From: Bacteroides sp.
Lineage (GTDB): Bacteria; Bacteroidota; Bacteroidia; Bacteroidales; Bacteroidaceae
Assembly: GCF_030151085.1 (NCBI RefSeq)
Contig: NZ_JASLER010000093.1
Location: forward strand, 68,078-132,077
Reading direction: 5' to 3'
DNA: 64,000 bases
The notes beneath the pieces were generated by a model. It saw nothing but the letters and a program-made list of their open reading frames with translations, had not been told where the DNA came from and made no database searches. The position numbers were made by a program, and so were the translations under genes. Shown here piece by piece: positions 45,212 to 53,349 of the stretch; position 1 is the stretch's first letter; each line of letters begins with the position of its first letter.

Positions 45212-47021
45212 ATATAAAAGTTATTGGAGATATATCTTCGTATTATTACTAGTTTTTGAGGTATTGCCCAGTCAAGCCCAATCTATTATACCAATGCCTA
45301 AGGAAATAACTGTAGGCGAAGGAAACTTTAAAGTTTCATTAGAAACCCGTATCAACTATAATGACAAGTCTCTTGCCAAAACAGTTGCTCTGTTCAATGA
45401 TTATATGGACGGAAGGTTTGGCATGATTCTGAAGAATGGCTCGAGCGGGAGAAATACCATTCATTTGCAATTGGATAAGAAAATGCCTGCAGAAGCCTAT
45501 TCATTGACAGTTAATGACAAGGGAGTAACAATCAAGGGAAATGAAGCCGGAGTATTTTATGGTATCCAAACTTTGCAACAGTTACTCGAGACCGGACAAA
45601 ACGCGGAGATTCAACTCCCATCTGTTATAATAAATGACGAGCCTCGTTTTGGCTATCGTGGTTTGATGCTTGATGTTGCCCGTTATTTCTATTCGGTAGA
45701 TTATGTGAAAGAATCTATTGATTTGATGTCTCGCTATAAAATCAATAGATTTCATTGGCATCTGACTGAAGATGCCGGTTGGCGTATAGAAATCAAGAAA
45801 CATCCCGAATTAACCCGGATAGGTGCATGGAGAAATAGTACTCAATGGGGACATAATCCTGCGGAACAGGATCGGATTCCTCATGGAGGTTTTTATACGC
45901 AAGAGCAGATAAAGGATATTATCCGGTATGCGGCAGATAGATATATTACTATTGTACCTGAGATAGATCTACCAGGACATACAATGTCTGTGTTGGCTGC
46001 TTATCCGAATCTGTCTTGTACAGGTGGTCCATTCTTGGTGCCGGAGACATGGGGTATCAAAGAAGAAGTATTATGTTTGGGTAATAAAGATACGTACCAG
46101 TTTGTAGAGGAAGTCCTGTCGGAGGTAATTGACCTATTTCCCGGTGAATACATTCATATAGGTGGTGATGAGGCTCCCAAGCGTCGTTGGAAGGAGTGTT
46201 CCAAGTGTCAGCAGTGCATCAAGGACAATCATTTGAAAGACGAACATGAACTGCAAAGCTATTTTATTCATCATCTAGATGAATTTGTAACGAAGAAAGG
46301 TCGCAAGATTATTGGGTGGGACGAAATTCTCGAAGGTGGTTTGGCACCCAATGCAGCCGTCATGAGTTGGAGAGGTGAAGCGGGTGGTATTGCTGCTGCC
46401 GGATTAGGTCATAAGGTGGTAATGGCACCTAATAATTATATGTATATCGATTATTATCAAAGCAAGGATCATGCTAATGAACCTTTGAATATTGGAGGTT
46501 TGGTAACGCTGGAACATACTTATAGTTATGAACCCTATACTTCCAAACTGACGAAAGAACAATGTAGTTTTATAATGGGAGTACAAGCTAATTTGTGGGG
46601 AGAATTTGTACATCATCCTGATAAAGCAAACTATATGGCATATCCACGTGCGATAGCTCTTTCCGAAATAGGATGGTCACCTATTGAAAAGAAAGATTAT
46701 GCCAGTTTCAGCAAGCGATTATCGTCTTGTTTAGCCGATTTGGATAGGCAAGGTGTAACCTTCCGTATTCCTGAACCGATTGGGTGGGATAAGGCGGTCG
46801 TGAATGGCAATGCTGCTATTGTTAATTTAGAACCATCAGTTGCAGGAGCTGAGATATATTATACTGTAGATGGAACCGATCCGCGTTTATATGGAAAGCT
46901 CTATGCTAACACACTGCAACTACCTTTGTCTTTCAATGGGGTGAATGTGAAGTGTTATCTTCGTCTTCCTTCAGGTAGAAGTAGTGCAATTTATACTGTT
47001 AGAACACCAGATATGAAATAA
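45204..47021 (+). CDS. GH20 beta-N-acetylhexosaminidase
   Basis: 605 aa with a signal peptide ending near PSQAQS. A GH20b N-terminal domain (EAYSLTVNDKGVTIKGNEAGVFYGIQTL) precedes the catalytic barrel: HWHLTEDAGWRIEIKKHPEL and the catalytic Asp322-Glu323 pair in HIGGDEAPKRRW, with WLDE-like YMYIDYYQ later. A C-terminal chitobiase-type domain (GAEIYYTVDGTDPRLYG) follows. It removes terminal beta-GlcNAc/GalNAc with substrate-assisted catalysis. It overlaps GH3 by 8 bp and precedes GH116 copy 2 by 9 bp, so it is tightly co-expressed. Confidence 0.94.
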   Translation: MIKYKSYWRYIFVLLLVFEVLPSQAQSIIPMPKEITVGEGNFKVSLETRINYNDKSLAKTVALFNDYMDGRFGMILKNGSSGRNTIHLQLDKKMPAEAYSLTVNDKGVTIKGNEAGVFYGIQTLQQLLETGQNAEIQLPSVIINDEPRFGYRGLMLDVARYFYSVDYVKESIDLMSRYKINRFHWHLTEDAGWRIEIKKHPELTRIGAWRNSTQWGHNPAEQDRIPHGGFYTQEQIKDIIRYAADRYITIVPEIDLPGHTMSVLAAYPNLSCTGGPFLVPETWGIKEEVLCLGNKDTYQFVEEVLSEVIDLFPGEYIHIGGDEAPKRRWKECSKCQQCIKDNHLKDEHELQSYFIHHLDEFVTKKGRKIIGWDEILEGGLAPNAAVMSWRGEAGGIAAAGLGHKVVMAPNNYMYIDYYQSKDHANEPLNIGGLVTLEHTYSYEPYTSKLTKEQCSFIMGVQANLWGEFVHHPDKANYMAYPRAIALSEIGWSPIEKKDYASFSKRLSSCLADLDRQGVTFRIPEPIGWDKAVVNGNAAIVNLEPSVAGAEIYYTVDGTDPRLYGKLYANTLQLPLSFNGVNVKCYLRLPSGRSSAIYTVRTPDMK

Positions 47022-47030
47022 ATAGAAGAC

Positions 47031-49592
47031 ATGAATAAATATTTTCTGATATGTTTTGCTGCTTTAGGAGTATTCTTCCATAGTTGCCAAACTCAAGATG
47101 ACACAACAAAACGCAAATATAATGAGAAGTATGTGGGCGAGTATACACGCAAGATTGCTTTCCCCATAGGCGGACTAGGCACGGGAATGTTCTGTATTGA
47201 AGGTACCGGAGCATTGAGCAATATGTCTGTACGCCATAGACCAAATGTGTTTAATGAACCGACTATGTTTGCTGCCATCCATGTTGAAGGTTACGAGCAT
47301 GGTACCCGCATTCTTGAAGGTCCGGTTCCTGAATGGAAGAAGTTTGGTGCTCCTAATTCCAGCCGGGGAGATGGAGGCTCATGGGGAATGCCTCGCTTTA
47401 AAGATTTCAGTTTTCAATCTCGCTTTCCTTTTGCTGAACTAAATTTGGCAGACCGGAATGTTCCTGTGGATGTAAAGTTGACTGCTTGGAATCCATTTGT
47501 CCCCACTGATGAGGATAATTCAAGTTTGCCTGTTGCAGGGATCGAATACGAATTCCATAATACAAGTGACAAAGAAGTGCAAGCCATCTTCTCTTATAAC
47601 AGCATGAACTTTATGCAGACGCCCGGTAAAGGGAAGGCTTATATAGATGCAGCAAAGAATGGTTTCATCCTCAGACAAACAGGCACGGAAGATGAACCTT
47701 TCTGTCAAGGCGACTTTATGATTTATACGGATGAACCTCAAACGGTAGTTAATTGTAATTGGTTCCGTGGAGGTTGGTTCGATCCTTTGAGCATTTGTTG
47801 GAATAACTTGGAAGAAGGGAAAATGGAAACAAATCAGCCTAGATTGGATGGTGCAGTTGGTGCCTCATTGTATGTGCCGTTTACACTAAAAGCAGGAGAA
47901 ACCCGTAACTTGAAGTTGTTCATGGCTTGGTATGTACCTTATTCACACGAAAGAATCGGTGGAACTCCCCAAACTGATACGGATATTCCTGATACACCCG
48001 TTTGCCCGGACAGTACCAATAGCTGTTATCCCTATGAGAATAAATTCGAAGAAACATACCGTCCGTGGTACAGTAGCAAATTTGATAATATTCAGGCTGT
48101 TGCTGATTATTGGCAGGAAAACTATAACTCCTTGAAAGAGAAAACTCTGCTTTTTACAGATGCTTTTTACAGTTCCACTCTTCCTGCAGAAGTCAAAGAG
48201 GCCGTTGCTGCCAATTTGAGTATATTGAAGTCTAACACAGTGCTTCGCCAGTACGATGGGCGTATGTGGAATTGGGAAGGAAGTCATGATAATTGGGGCT
48301 CTTGCCATGGTTCTTGTACACATGTGTGGAACTATGCACAAGCTGTATCTCATTTATTCCCTCGCTTGGAGCGAACATTGAGAGAAACCGAATTCTTTGT
48401 GAGCCAGGATAAAAAAGGACATCAAGTATTCCGTACTAACTTGCCTATCAGCCCTACAGTTCATGATTTCCATTCGGCAGCCGACGGACAATTGGGAGGC
48501 ATTATGAAAGTATATCGTGAATGGAGGATCCAAGGTGATACAAACTGGTTGAAGATGATGTATCCGGCAGTGAAGAAAAGTATGGATTATTGTATTCAAA
48601 CTTGGGATCCAAGAGAAGTAGGTGCTATCGAAGAACCCCATCACAATACTTACGATATAGAGTTTTGGGGAGCAAACGGCATGATTACCAGTTTCTATGC
48701 AGGTGCATTACAAGCCATCTGCCTTATGGGAAAAGCTTTTGGTGATGATGTTTCGCATTATGAAGCATTGATGAACAAGAGTAAGATTTATTTGGAAGAT
48801 AAGCTTTTTGACGAAGAATATTTTATTCAGAATATACAGTGGACAGGGCTGAATGCACCCGATCCGGTGAGTGCCCAGTCATTTGTAACCCATTATACTC
48901 CCGAAGCTTTGAAGATTTTGAAAGAAGAAGGACCGAAATACCAGTACGGTAAAGGTTGTTTATCTGATGGTATTTTAGGATCATGGATGACATTGGTTTG
49001 CGGAATGCCGGAAATAGTCGACCGTAAAAAAGTAAAGAGCCATTTGAATTCAGTTCATAAATATAATTTCAAGAAAGATCTGACCAATCATGTGAATCCT
49101 CAGCGTTCTACTTTTGCATTGGGAGAAGATGGAGGCTTGCTGCTTTGCACATGGCCGAAGGGTGGCAGATTGAAATTACCTTTTGTGTATAGCAATGAAG
49201 TCTGGACTGGAATTGAATATCAGGTTGCTGCTCATCTCATGTTCGAAGGTGAGGTAAAGAAAGGGCTTGAGATAGTACGTACTTGCCGTGATAGATACAA
49301 TGGTCGTGTTCGTAACCCTTATAATGAGTATGAATGCGGAGCATGGTATGCACGTGCAATGGCAAGTTATGCAATGTTAGAAGGACTTACTGGCATAAGA
49401 TACGATGCTGTCGAGAAGACTTTGTACATAGATTCAAGAATAGGCAATGATTTCACTTCGTTCTTATCAACCGAAACTGGTTTTGGTAATGTAAGTCTTA
49501 GGGGAGGAAAGCCTTTCATAGAAGTAAAATATGGAAAGATGGAAGTACAAAAGTGCATCGTATCAGGCGTAGAAACTCCAATTACGATATGA
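47031..49592 (+). CDS. GH116 family beta-glycosidase, lipoprotein, copy 2
   Basis: 853 aa. Lipobox GVFFHSCQTQ. It has the same architecture and length as copy 1, with obvious similarity throughout (AFPIGGLGTGMFCIEGTG; FVPTDEDNSSLPVAG; CTHVWNYAQA). Catalytic positions are conserved at identical numbering: Glu416 in WNWEG and Asp542 in HNTYDIEFWGANG. Differences cluster in substrate-side segments such as RGDGGSWGMP and the loop at TDIPDTPVCPDSTNSC. Last enzyme of the locus; a terminator hairpin follows. Confidence 0.87.
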   Translation: MNKYFLICFAALGVFFHSCQTQDDTTKRKYNEKYVGEYTRKIAFPIGGLGTGMFCIEGTGALSNMSVRHRPNVFNEPTMFAAIHVEGYEHGTRILEGPVPEWKKFGAPNSSRGDGGSWGMPRFKDFSFQSRFPFAELNLADRNVPVDVKLTAWNPFVPTDEDNSSLPVAGIEYEFHNTSDKEVQAIFSYNSMNFMQTPGKGKAYIDAAKNGFILRQTGTEDEPFCQGDFMIYTDEPQTVVNCNWFRGGWFDPLSICWNNLEEGKMETNQPRLDGAVGASLYVPFTLKAGETRNLKLFMAWYVPYSHERIGGTPQTDTDIPDTPVCPDSTNSCYPYENKFEETYRPWYSSKFDNIQAVADYWQENYNSLKEKTLLFTDAFYSSTLPAEVKEAVAANLSILKSNTVLRQYDGRMWNWEGSHDNWGSCHGSCTHVWNYAQAVSHLFPRLERTLRETEFFVSQDKKGHQVFRTNLPISPTVHDFHSAADGQLGGIMKVYREWRIQGDTNWLKMMYPAVKKSMDYCIQTWDPREVGAIEEPHHNTYDIEFWGANGMITSFYAGALQAICLMGKAFGDDVSHYEALMNKSKIYLEDKLFDEEYFIQNIQWTGLNAPDPVSAQSFVTHYTPEALKILKEEGPKYQYGKGCLSDGILGSWMTLVCGMPEIVDRKKVKSHLNSVHKYNFKKDLTNHVNPQRSTFALGEDGGLLLCTWPKGGRLKLPFVYSNEVWTGIEYQVAAHLMFEGEVKKGLEIVRTCRDRYNGRVRNPYNEYECGAWYARAMASYAMLEGLTGIRYDAVEKTLYIDSRIGNDFTSFLSTETGFGNVSLRGGKPFIEVKYGKMEVQKCIVSGVETPITI

Positions 49593-49638
49593 AATAATGT
49601 GTCAAGCATAGATTAAGTGTTTTTTATAGAGTAGATTG

Positions 49639-49682
49639 ATTCTGCGGGGCTGTGATAGTTCTGCAGAATTTTGCTTTTTTTG
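49639..49682 (+). terminator. Terminator of the polysaccharide utilization locus
   Basis: ATTCTGC (49639-49645) pairs with GCAGAAT (49663-49669), followed by TTTTGCTTTTTTT. It marks the end of the 27-kb operon. Confidence 0.7.
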
Positions 49683-49731
49683 TGTAACCAAACTTCATTT
49701 GTTTGCGTCTAATCAATAAAAAGGAGGAATT

Positions 49732-50088
49732 ATGAAACTGAATTTTTCAATGGATGAACTTTATTTGAAAGTAGAGAAGTACATAAAGAAAGCAGGTCGC
49801 ACCGCTGGACGCCCTGTACTTACTACATATTATGTGATGGTAGCTGAGAGTACCCCGGAAAGTGAACGGACTAATATTATGCTTGCTTTGGTAGCAATAG
49901 TTGTTCCTACTGGTGTAGAAGACTTACTGGGGCAGATATTTTTGGTTGGAAAAGGAGCAGCAGTAGTCTATGCCTATAAGAAAGTGAAAAAGTATACTAC
50001 TCCTCAGATAAAAGATAAGGTGGAAGCTAAGTTGGATGAGTGGTTTCATGAGAATGTGACGGAAGTGAAACCAATCTATTTGGAATAG
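49732..50088 (+). CDS. Small protein related to DUF1232/YkvA (weak match)
   Basis: 118 aa with a strong AAAAAGGAGG site just upstream. One hydrophobic segment (NIMLALVAIVVPTGVEDLLGQIFLVGKGAAVVYAYKKV) is followed by TTPQIKDKVEAKLDEWF, an arrangement that recalls the end of YkvA/DUF1232 proteins. The usual SPxDLIPD motif is degenerate, so the assignment is tentative. It is probably membrane-associated, function unknown, and is separated from the sugar locus by that locus's terminator. Confidence 0.55.
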   Translation: MKLNFSMDELYLKVEKYIKKAGRTAGRPVLTTYYVMVAESTPESERTNIMLALVAIVVPTGVEDLLGQIFLVGKGAAVVYAYKKVKKYTTPQIKDKVEAKLDEWFHENVTEVKPIYLE

Positions 50089-50104
50089 CTTTACTTTGTT
50101 TTTA

Positions 50105-51256
50105 TTACTTCTTATTCAAGAAACGTTTAGCCAAATATTTTCGTATAGGCTCATCGTATAATTTCAAGCATAGATAAGCTAACAATATATTCCACGCATA
50201 GACGCATAAGGCAACTTGCCAGGTCTGCTCTAAAGTGAAAAGTTGATTTTTAATCAACCATGCATAGAACAAGTACATGAATGGGTAATGTATCACATAG
50301 ATCGGATAAGATATATCTCCCAGGAATTTGCATATCTTGGTTGACTTTTTATCTGTAGTACTTCCCGACGCTCCTAGCCAAACAAGAATAGGAAAAGCTA
50401 TGACAACACAAAATGCTTCATAAATACCGTTTGTACAAACTGGTTCCGCACCTTCCAGATAGGGTACAGAGAACAGGGCAATAAGTGCAATTGTACATAT
50501 CCAAAATGCCCCTTTCAGCTTAATAGGCTTGAAGTTGCGCGATAAAAGCATACCCATAGAGAAAGGGAAAAGCATTCTTAACAGTCCTCCGGTAAAGTTT
50601 ACGCTATCCAATGTCCAACCTACTCCCATATTTCCATAACCGGAGACATCGAAGATGGCGAATAATGTCAATGCTACTCCCAACAATGCAGTTAGTACAG
50701 CCAACGCTTTGTTTGATAAGCGACGAATGAATAAGACATATAGGATATTGCCAATATACTCAAAGAACAATGACCAACAAGGTCCATTCAGTGGGAACAT
50801 TTCACCATTGCCACGGACTTCATAACCTACACCCGGCATTGCAGGAATGAAAAATATCGTGCAAAGGAGCGATAGCATTACCATTGAGAATGCAATATGT
50901 GTTCCGTCCCATTGCACACATCCTTGAAGGTAGAACGTAATAGCACCTAGAACGGCACCTATAATCACCATCGGGTGAAGACGTATAAGACGCCGCTTGA
51001 AGAAGTTTTTCATGGTAAGACCTTTACCCCAGCGGTCATCATAAGCATAACCGATAACGAAACCTGAAAGGATAAAGAAAAAATCTACGGCTAAATATCC
51101 GTGATTGAAGGTTTCAATAATACCACCGCCGGCAAAAGCGTAACCTTCGAATATATGATACCATATAACCATAAGAGCTGCCACACCACGAAGACCATCA
51201 AGAAGGTCATAATGTGCTTTGGTGTCTGCAAAAGCTGAAGATGAAATGTTTGACAT
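50105..51256 (-). CDS. Acyltransferase-3 (OafA/YrhL) family membrane protein
   Basis: 383 aa from MSNISSSAFADTK, with about 10 membrane segments. LDGLRGVAALMVIWYHIFEGY carries the family His, and YLAVDFFFILSGFVIGYAYD plus RLIRLHPMVIIG carry the conserved Asp/Arg motifs. It transfers acyl groups (often O-acetyl) to surface polysaccharide or lipid. The in-frame ATG at 51295 is rejected because it falls inside the -7 box at 51293-51300. The Crp/Fnr gene is upstream on the same strand. Confidence 0.88.
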   Translation of the reverse strand: MSNISSSAFADTKAHYDLLDGLRGVAALMVIWYHIFEGYAFAGGGIIETFNHGYLAVDFFFILSGFVIGYAYDDRWGKGLTMKNFFKRRLIRLHPMVIIGAVLGAITFYLQGCVQWDGTHIAFSMVMLSLLCTIFFIPAMPGVGYEVRGNGEMFPLNGPCWSLFFEYIGNILYVLFIRRLSNKALAVLTALLGVALTLFAIFDVSGYGNMGVGWTLDSVNFTGGLLRMLFPFSMGMLLSRNFKPIKLKGAFWICTIALIALFSVPYLEGAEPVCTNGIYEAFCVVIAFPILVWLGASGSTTDKKSTKICKFLGDISYPIYVIHYPFMYLFYAWLIKNQLFTLEQTWQVALCVYAWNILLAYLCLKLYDEPIRKYLAKRFLNKK

Positions 51257-51292
51257 CTGTTTTTCTATAGTTTGATAAATGTTTTCTGATGT

Positions 51293-51300
51293 CAAAGATA
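51293..51300 (-). promoter_or_regulatory. -7 element for the acyltransferase gene
   Basis: TATCTTTG on the minus strand, 36 bp upstream of the chosen ATG. Confidence 0.65.
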
Positions 51301-51351
51301 CGGCATGAGGAACAAAGTTCTTTTGCTTAAAAGCAAAAAAACAGCAAATAT

Positions 51352-51930
51352 CTATTTTTTCGCACGTACCCGGCTGAGTGTATAGATGGATATACCAAGA
51401 AAGGCTGCTATATACTTCAGCTTCACCCGGTTTATCAGTCCGGGATAACGGCGATTAAACTGTTCGTATCGCTCTTTAGGTGAGAGTTGAAGTCTTTCCA
51501 CAAACATGTGACTGAGTTCCTTGTTTACATTTTGATGCAAGATTCTTCCCCAGTTGGCTATATCAATGTAAGTTTCATAAAGTGTATTCAGCTTATCTAT
51601 ATGGATCGCATAGATTTTGCAATCCGAAAGTGTTTCAATACTCTCAATCGATGGTTGTTGGTAGTACAATGAATCCATCCCAAAAGTTACGTCTCCTTCT
51701 TGACTGAACCAGGTAGTGGTATCTTGTCCGTCATGGTGGAAAACAGAATGGGCAACCCCTTCCTCAATGAAATAAACCAAACGGTCAATTACTCCTGATT
51801 GCACTACATAGGTGCCTTTAGAGTAATATCTTACCTGCATATTTGCCAACAATGCCTGAAGTGCTTCATCGGAGACCGGATAGATTTGCCTGATTTTATT
51901 AATGATGTTATTCATAGGAGAGGAATTCAT
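51352..51930 (-). CDS. Crp/Fnr family transcriptional regulator
   Basis: 192 aa. The cyclic-nucleotide-binding-like barrel (YYSKGTYVVQSGVIDRLVYFIEEGVAH; WFSQEGDVTFGMDSLYYQ) occupies residues ~30-130. A short C-terminal HTH (LKYIAAFLGISIYTLSRVRAKK) is typical of small Bacteroidota Crp-like proteins. The effector is unknown; no iron-sulfur cysteine cluster is seen. It is upstream of the acyltransferase, which it may control. Confidence 0.85.
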   Translation of the reverse strand: MNSSPMNNIINKIRQIYPVSDEALQALLANMQVRYYSKGTYVVQSGVIDRLVYFIEEGVAHSVFHHDGQDTTTWFSQEGDVTFGMDSLYYQQPSIESIETLSDCKIYAIHIDKLNTLYETYIDIANWGRILHQNVNKELSHMFVERLQLSPKERYEQFNRRYPGLINRVKLKYIAAFLGISIYTLSRVRAKK

Positions 51931-51949
51931 AGTTTTGTTATAATTTGAG

Positions 51950-52405
51950 CTAAATAAAGTATATCCCTTTTAGCTCGTCTAATTCTTTTACAGGTCGTAA
52001 GTATCCTTCATGGAGCAGCATATAAGTATCTGCAACTTTGATCACAGCTCGGTAGTTATGATCTGTAAGAAGAATAGATTTTGTTCTACTGCTTGCGCCA
52101 ATCAAAGTACACAATTTCTCAACTGTGATTGGGGAAAGTCCGTTAAAGGGTTCGTCGAGGATAATGAAAGGTGCTTTCCCGTTTAGTAGAATTAGAATTT
52201 CAATATATCGAATCTCCCCTCCTGACAATTCATCGGCCCGATTATCAAATACTCTCTGTACTATTTCGTCAGTCATAACATTGGTTGCATCCGGACATGC
52301 CAGCCGAATAATCTCCTTTACCCGCATATCTTTAGGAAGAAAGTCCTCTTGCGGAAGATAGCCTATCAAACCGGTCTTATAGGCTTTACTATGAAATGAC
52401 TTCGA
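51950..52405 (-). pseudogene. ABC transporter ATP-binding protein, C-terminal relic
   Basis: The open frame covers the signature LSGGE (in ADELSGGEIRYIEIL), Walker B FIILDEPFNGLSP and the H-loop LTDHNY. The Walker A region and the first ~70 residues of an LptB/LivF-like ATPase are missing. The frame is open back to a TAA at 52406-52408 and reads SFHSKAYKTGLIGYLPQ before the first plausible TTG start (52369). It cannot bind ATP normally. The breakpoint lies about 40 bp from the terminator of the tRNA pair. Confidence 0.7.
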
Positions 52406-52443
52406 TTATGTAGCTTTGTACGATTTCAAAATCTCTTAAAAGT

Positions 52444-52483
52444 GAGAATCAGATAGAAATCTTTCGATAACTATCTGATTCTC
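52444..52483 (-). terminator. Terminator of the tRNA-Tyr/tRNA-Gly unit
   Basis: GAGAATCAGATAG (52444-52456) and CTATCTGATTCTC (52471-52483) form a perfect 13-bp stem 5 bp beyond the 3' end of tRNA-Gly. It is followed on the minus strand by ACTTTTAAG. Confidence 0.75.
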
Positions 52484-52488
52484 TTGAG

Positions 52489-52561
52489 AGCGGAAGACGG
52501 GGCTCAAACCCGCGACCCTCAGCTTGGAAGGCTAATGCTCTATCAACTGAGCTACTTCCGC
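52489..52561 (-). tRNA. tRNA-Gly (anticodon TCC)
   Basis: 73 nt. The acceptor stem GCGGAAG/CTTCCGC pairs over 7 bp, the D arm begins TAGCTCAGTTGATAGAGCA, and anticodon loop CTTCCAA sits on stem TTAGC/GCTGA. The T arm GCGGGTTTGAGCCCCGT is standard. The discriminator is U, and CCA is not encoded. Confidence 0.95.
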
Positions 52562-52570
52562 AATTTTTTG

Positions 52571-52653
52571 TGGGCGAAGATGGATTCGAACCACCGAAGT
52601 CGAAAGACAACTGAGTTACAGTCAGTCCCATTTGGCCACTCTGGTATTCGCCC
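52571..52653 (-). tRNA. tRNA-Tyr (anticodon GTA)
   Basis: 83 nt with a long class II variable arm. Acceptor GGGCGAA/TTCGCCC, anticodon loop CTGTAAC on stem ACTGA/TCAGT, and T arm GGTGGTTCGAATCCATC. Discriminator A. Located 9 bp upstream of tRNA-Gly in one transcript. Confidence 0.95.
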
Positions 52654-52704
52654 TTTTGCTCTTAAGAAAGTTGGCTTAGTAGCTTTGTTTCTCAATTGCG
52701 AGTG

Positions 52705-52712
52705 CAAAGATA
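52705..52712 (-). promoter_or_regulatory. -7 element for the tRNA-Tyr/tRNA-Gly unit
   Basis: TATCTTTG on the minus strand, 51 bp upstream of tRNA-Tyr and immediately after the ribH stop codon. Confidence 0.6.
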
Positions 52713-52715
52713 CGA

Positions 52716-53210
52716 CTATTTTTGTAAACTCCAAGCAAAATCGATCATTTTTATTGCAGTAATTGCACATTCGTCACCTTTGTTACCTAGTTTGCCACCG
52801 GCACGGTCTTCGGCTTGCTCCATCGTATTGGTGGTGATTAATCCGTAAATGACTGGTATATCGCCACTTGTATTCAATTGAGTGATTCCTTGCGTAGCGC
52901 CCATGCAAACGTAGTCAAAATGTGGAGTATCGCCTCTTACGACGCAACCAATAGCAATAACTGCATCGATTTCACTATATTCGATAAGTTGATTGGCACC
53001 AAAGGTGAGTTCGAAACTACCGGGCACTGTTTTTACCATAATATTTTCATCTTTTGCTCCGTGCTTTTTCAGAGTGTTTATCGCACCATCTAAAAGTGCA
53101 CCGGTTATATTGAAATTCCATTCAGATACAACAATCCCGAATTTCATTTTTTCAGCGTTAGGGACAGAATTGAAGTCATAGTCTGAGAGGTTGTGATAAG
53201 CTGTTGCCAT
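52716..53210 (-). CDS. ribH: 6,7-dimethyl-8-ribityllumazine synthase
   Basis: 164 aa. VSEWNFNITGALLDGA, VPGSFELTFGANQL, IAIGCVVRGDTPHFDYVC (with the catalytic His) and GLITTNTMEQAEDRAGG are classical RibH motifs. It condenses the pyrimidinedione with dihydroxybutanone phosphate, the penultimate step of riboflavin synthesis, in a cytoplasmic multimer. The TPR-protein gene lies upstream on the same strand across a repeat-filled 139-bp gap. Confidence 0.96.
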   Translation of the reverse strand: MATAYHNLSDYDFNSVPNAEKMKFGIVVSEWNFNITGALLDGAINTLKKHGAKDENIMVKTVPGSFELTFGANQLIEYSEIDAVIAIGCVVRGDTPHFDYVCMGATQGITQLNTSGDIPVIYGLITTNTMEQAEDRAGGKLGNKGDECAITAIKMIDFAWSLQK

Positions 53211-53216
53211 AATGAA

Positions 53217-53252
53217 TTGAGAATTAAAAATTAAGAATTAAAAAAATAAGAG
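53217..53252. repeat. AATTAAA-type heptad tandem repeat
   Basis: TTGAGAATTAAAAATTAAG followed by AATTAAAAAA repeats an ~7-8 bp unit (GAATTAA/AAATTAA). It lies between ribH and the TPR gene. Confidence 0.55.
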
Positions 53253-53274
53253 GAAGGGGGAGGGAAATAATAAA

Positions 53275-53327
53275 GGCACGAATTACACGAATATCACGCA
53301 TCTTGCGTTTTCCGTATAATCCGTGCC
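53275..53327 (-). terminator. Long inverted repeat after the TPR gene
   Basis: GGCACGAATTACACG (53275-53289) pairs with CGTATAATCCGTGCC (53313-53327) with two wobble/mismatch positions. It sits 22 bp downstream of the TPR gene's stop on the minus strand and resembles a repeated Bacteroides intergenic hairpin. Confidence 0.55.
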
Positions 53328-53349
53328 TTAAATTGTTTTATATGGAATA

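Noticed and set aside
50105..51256. Acyltransferase considered as part of the sugar locus
   Set aside because: Opposite strand, own promoter, and separated from the locus by a terminator and another gene.
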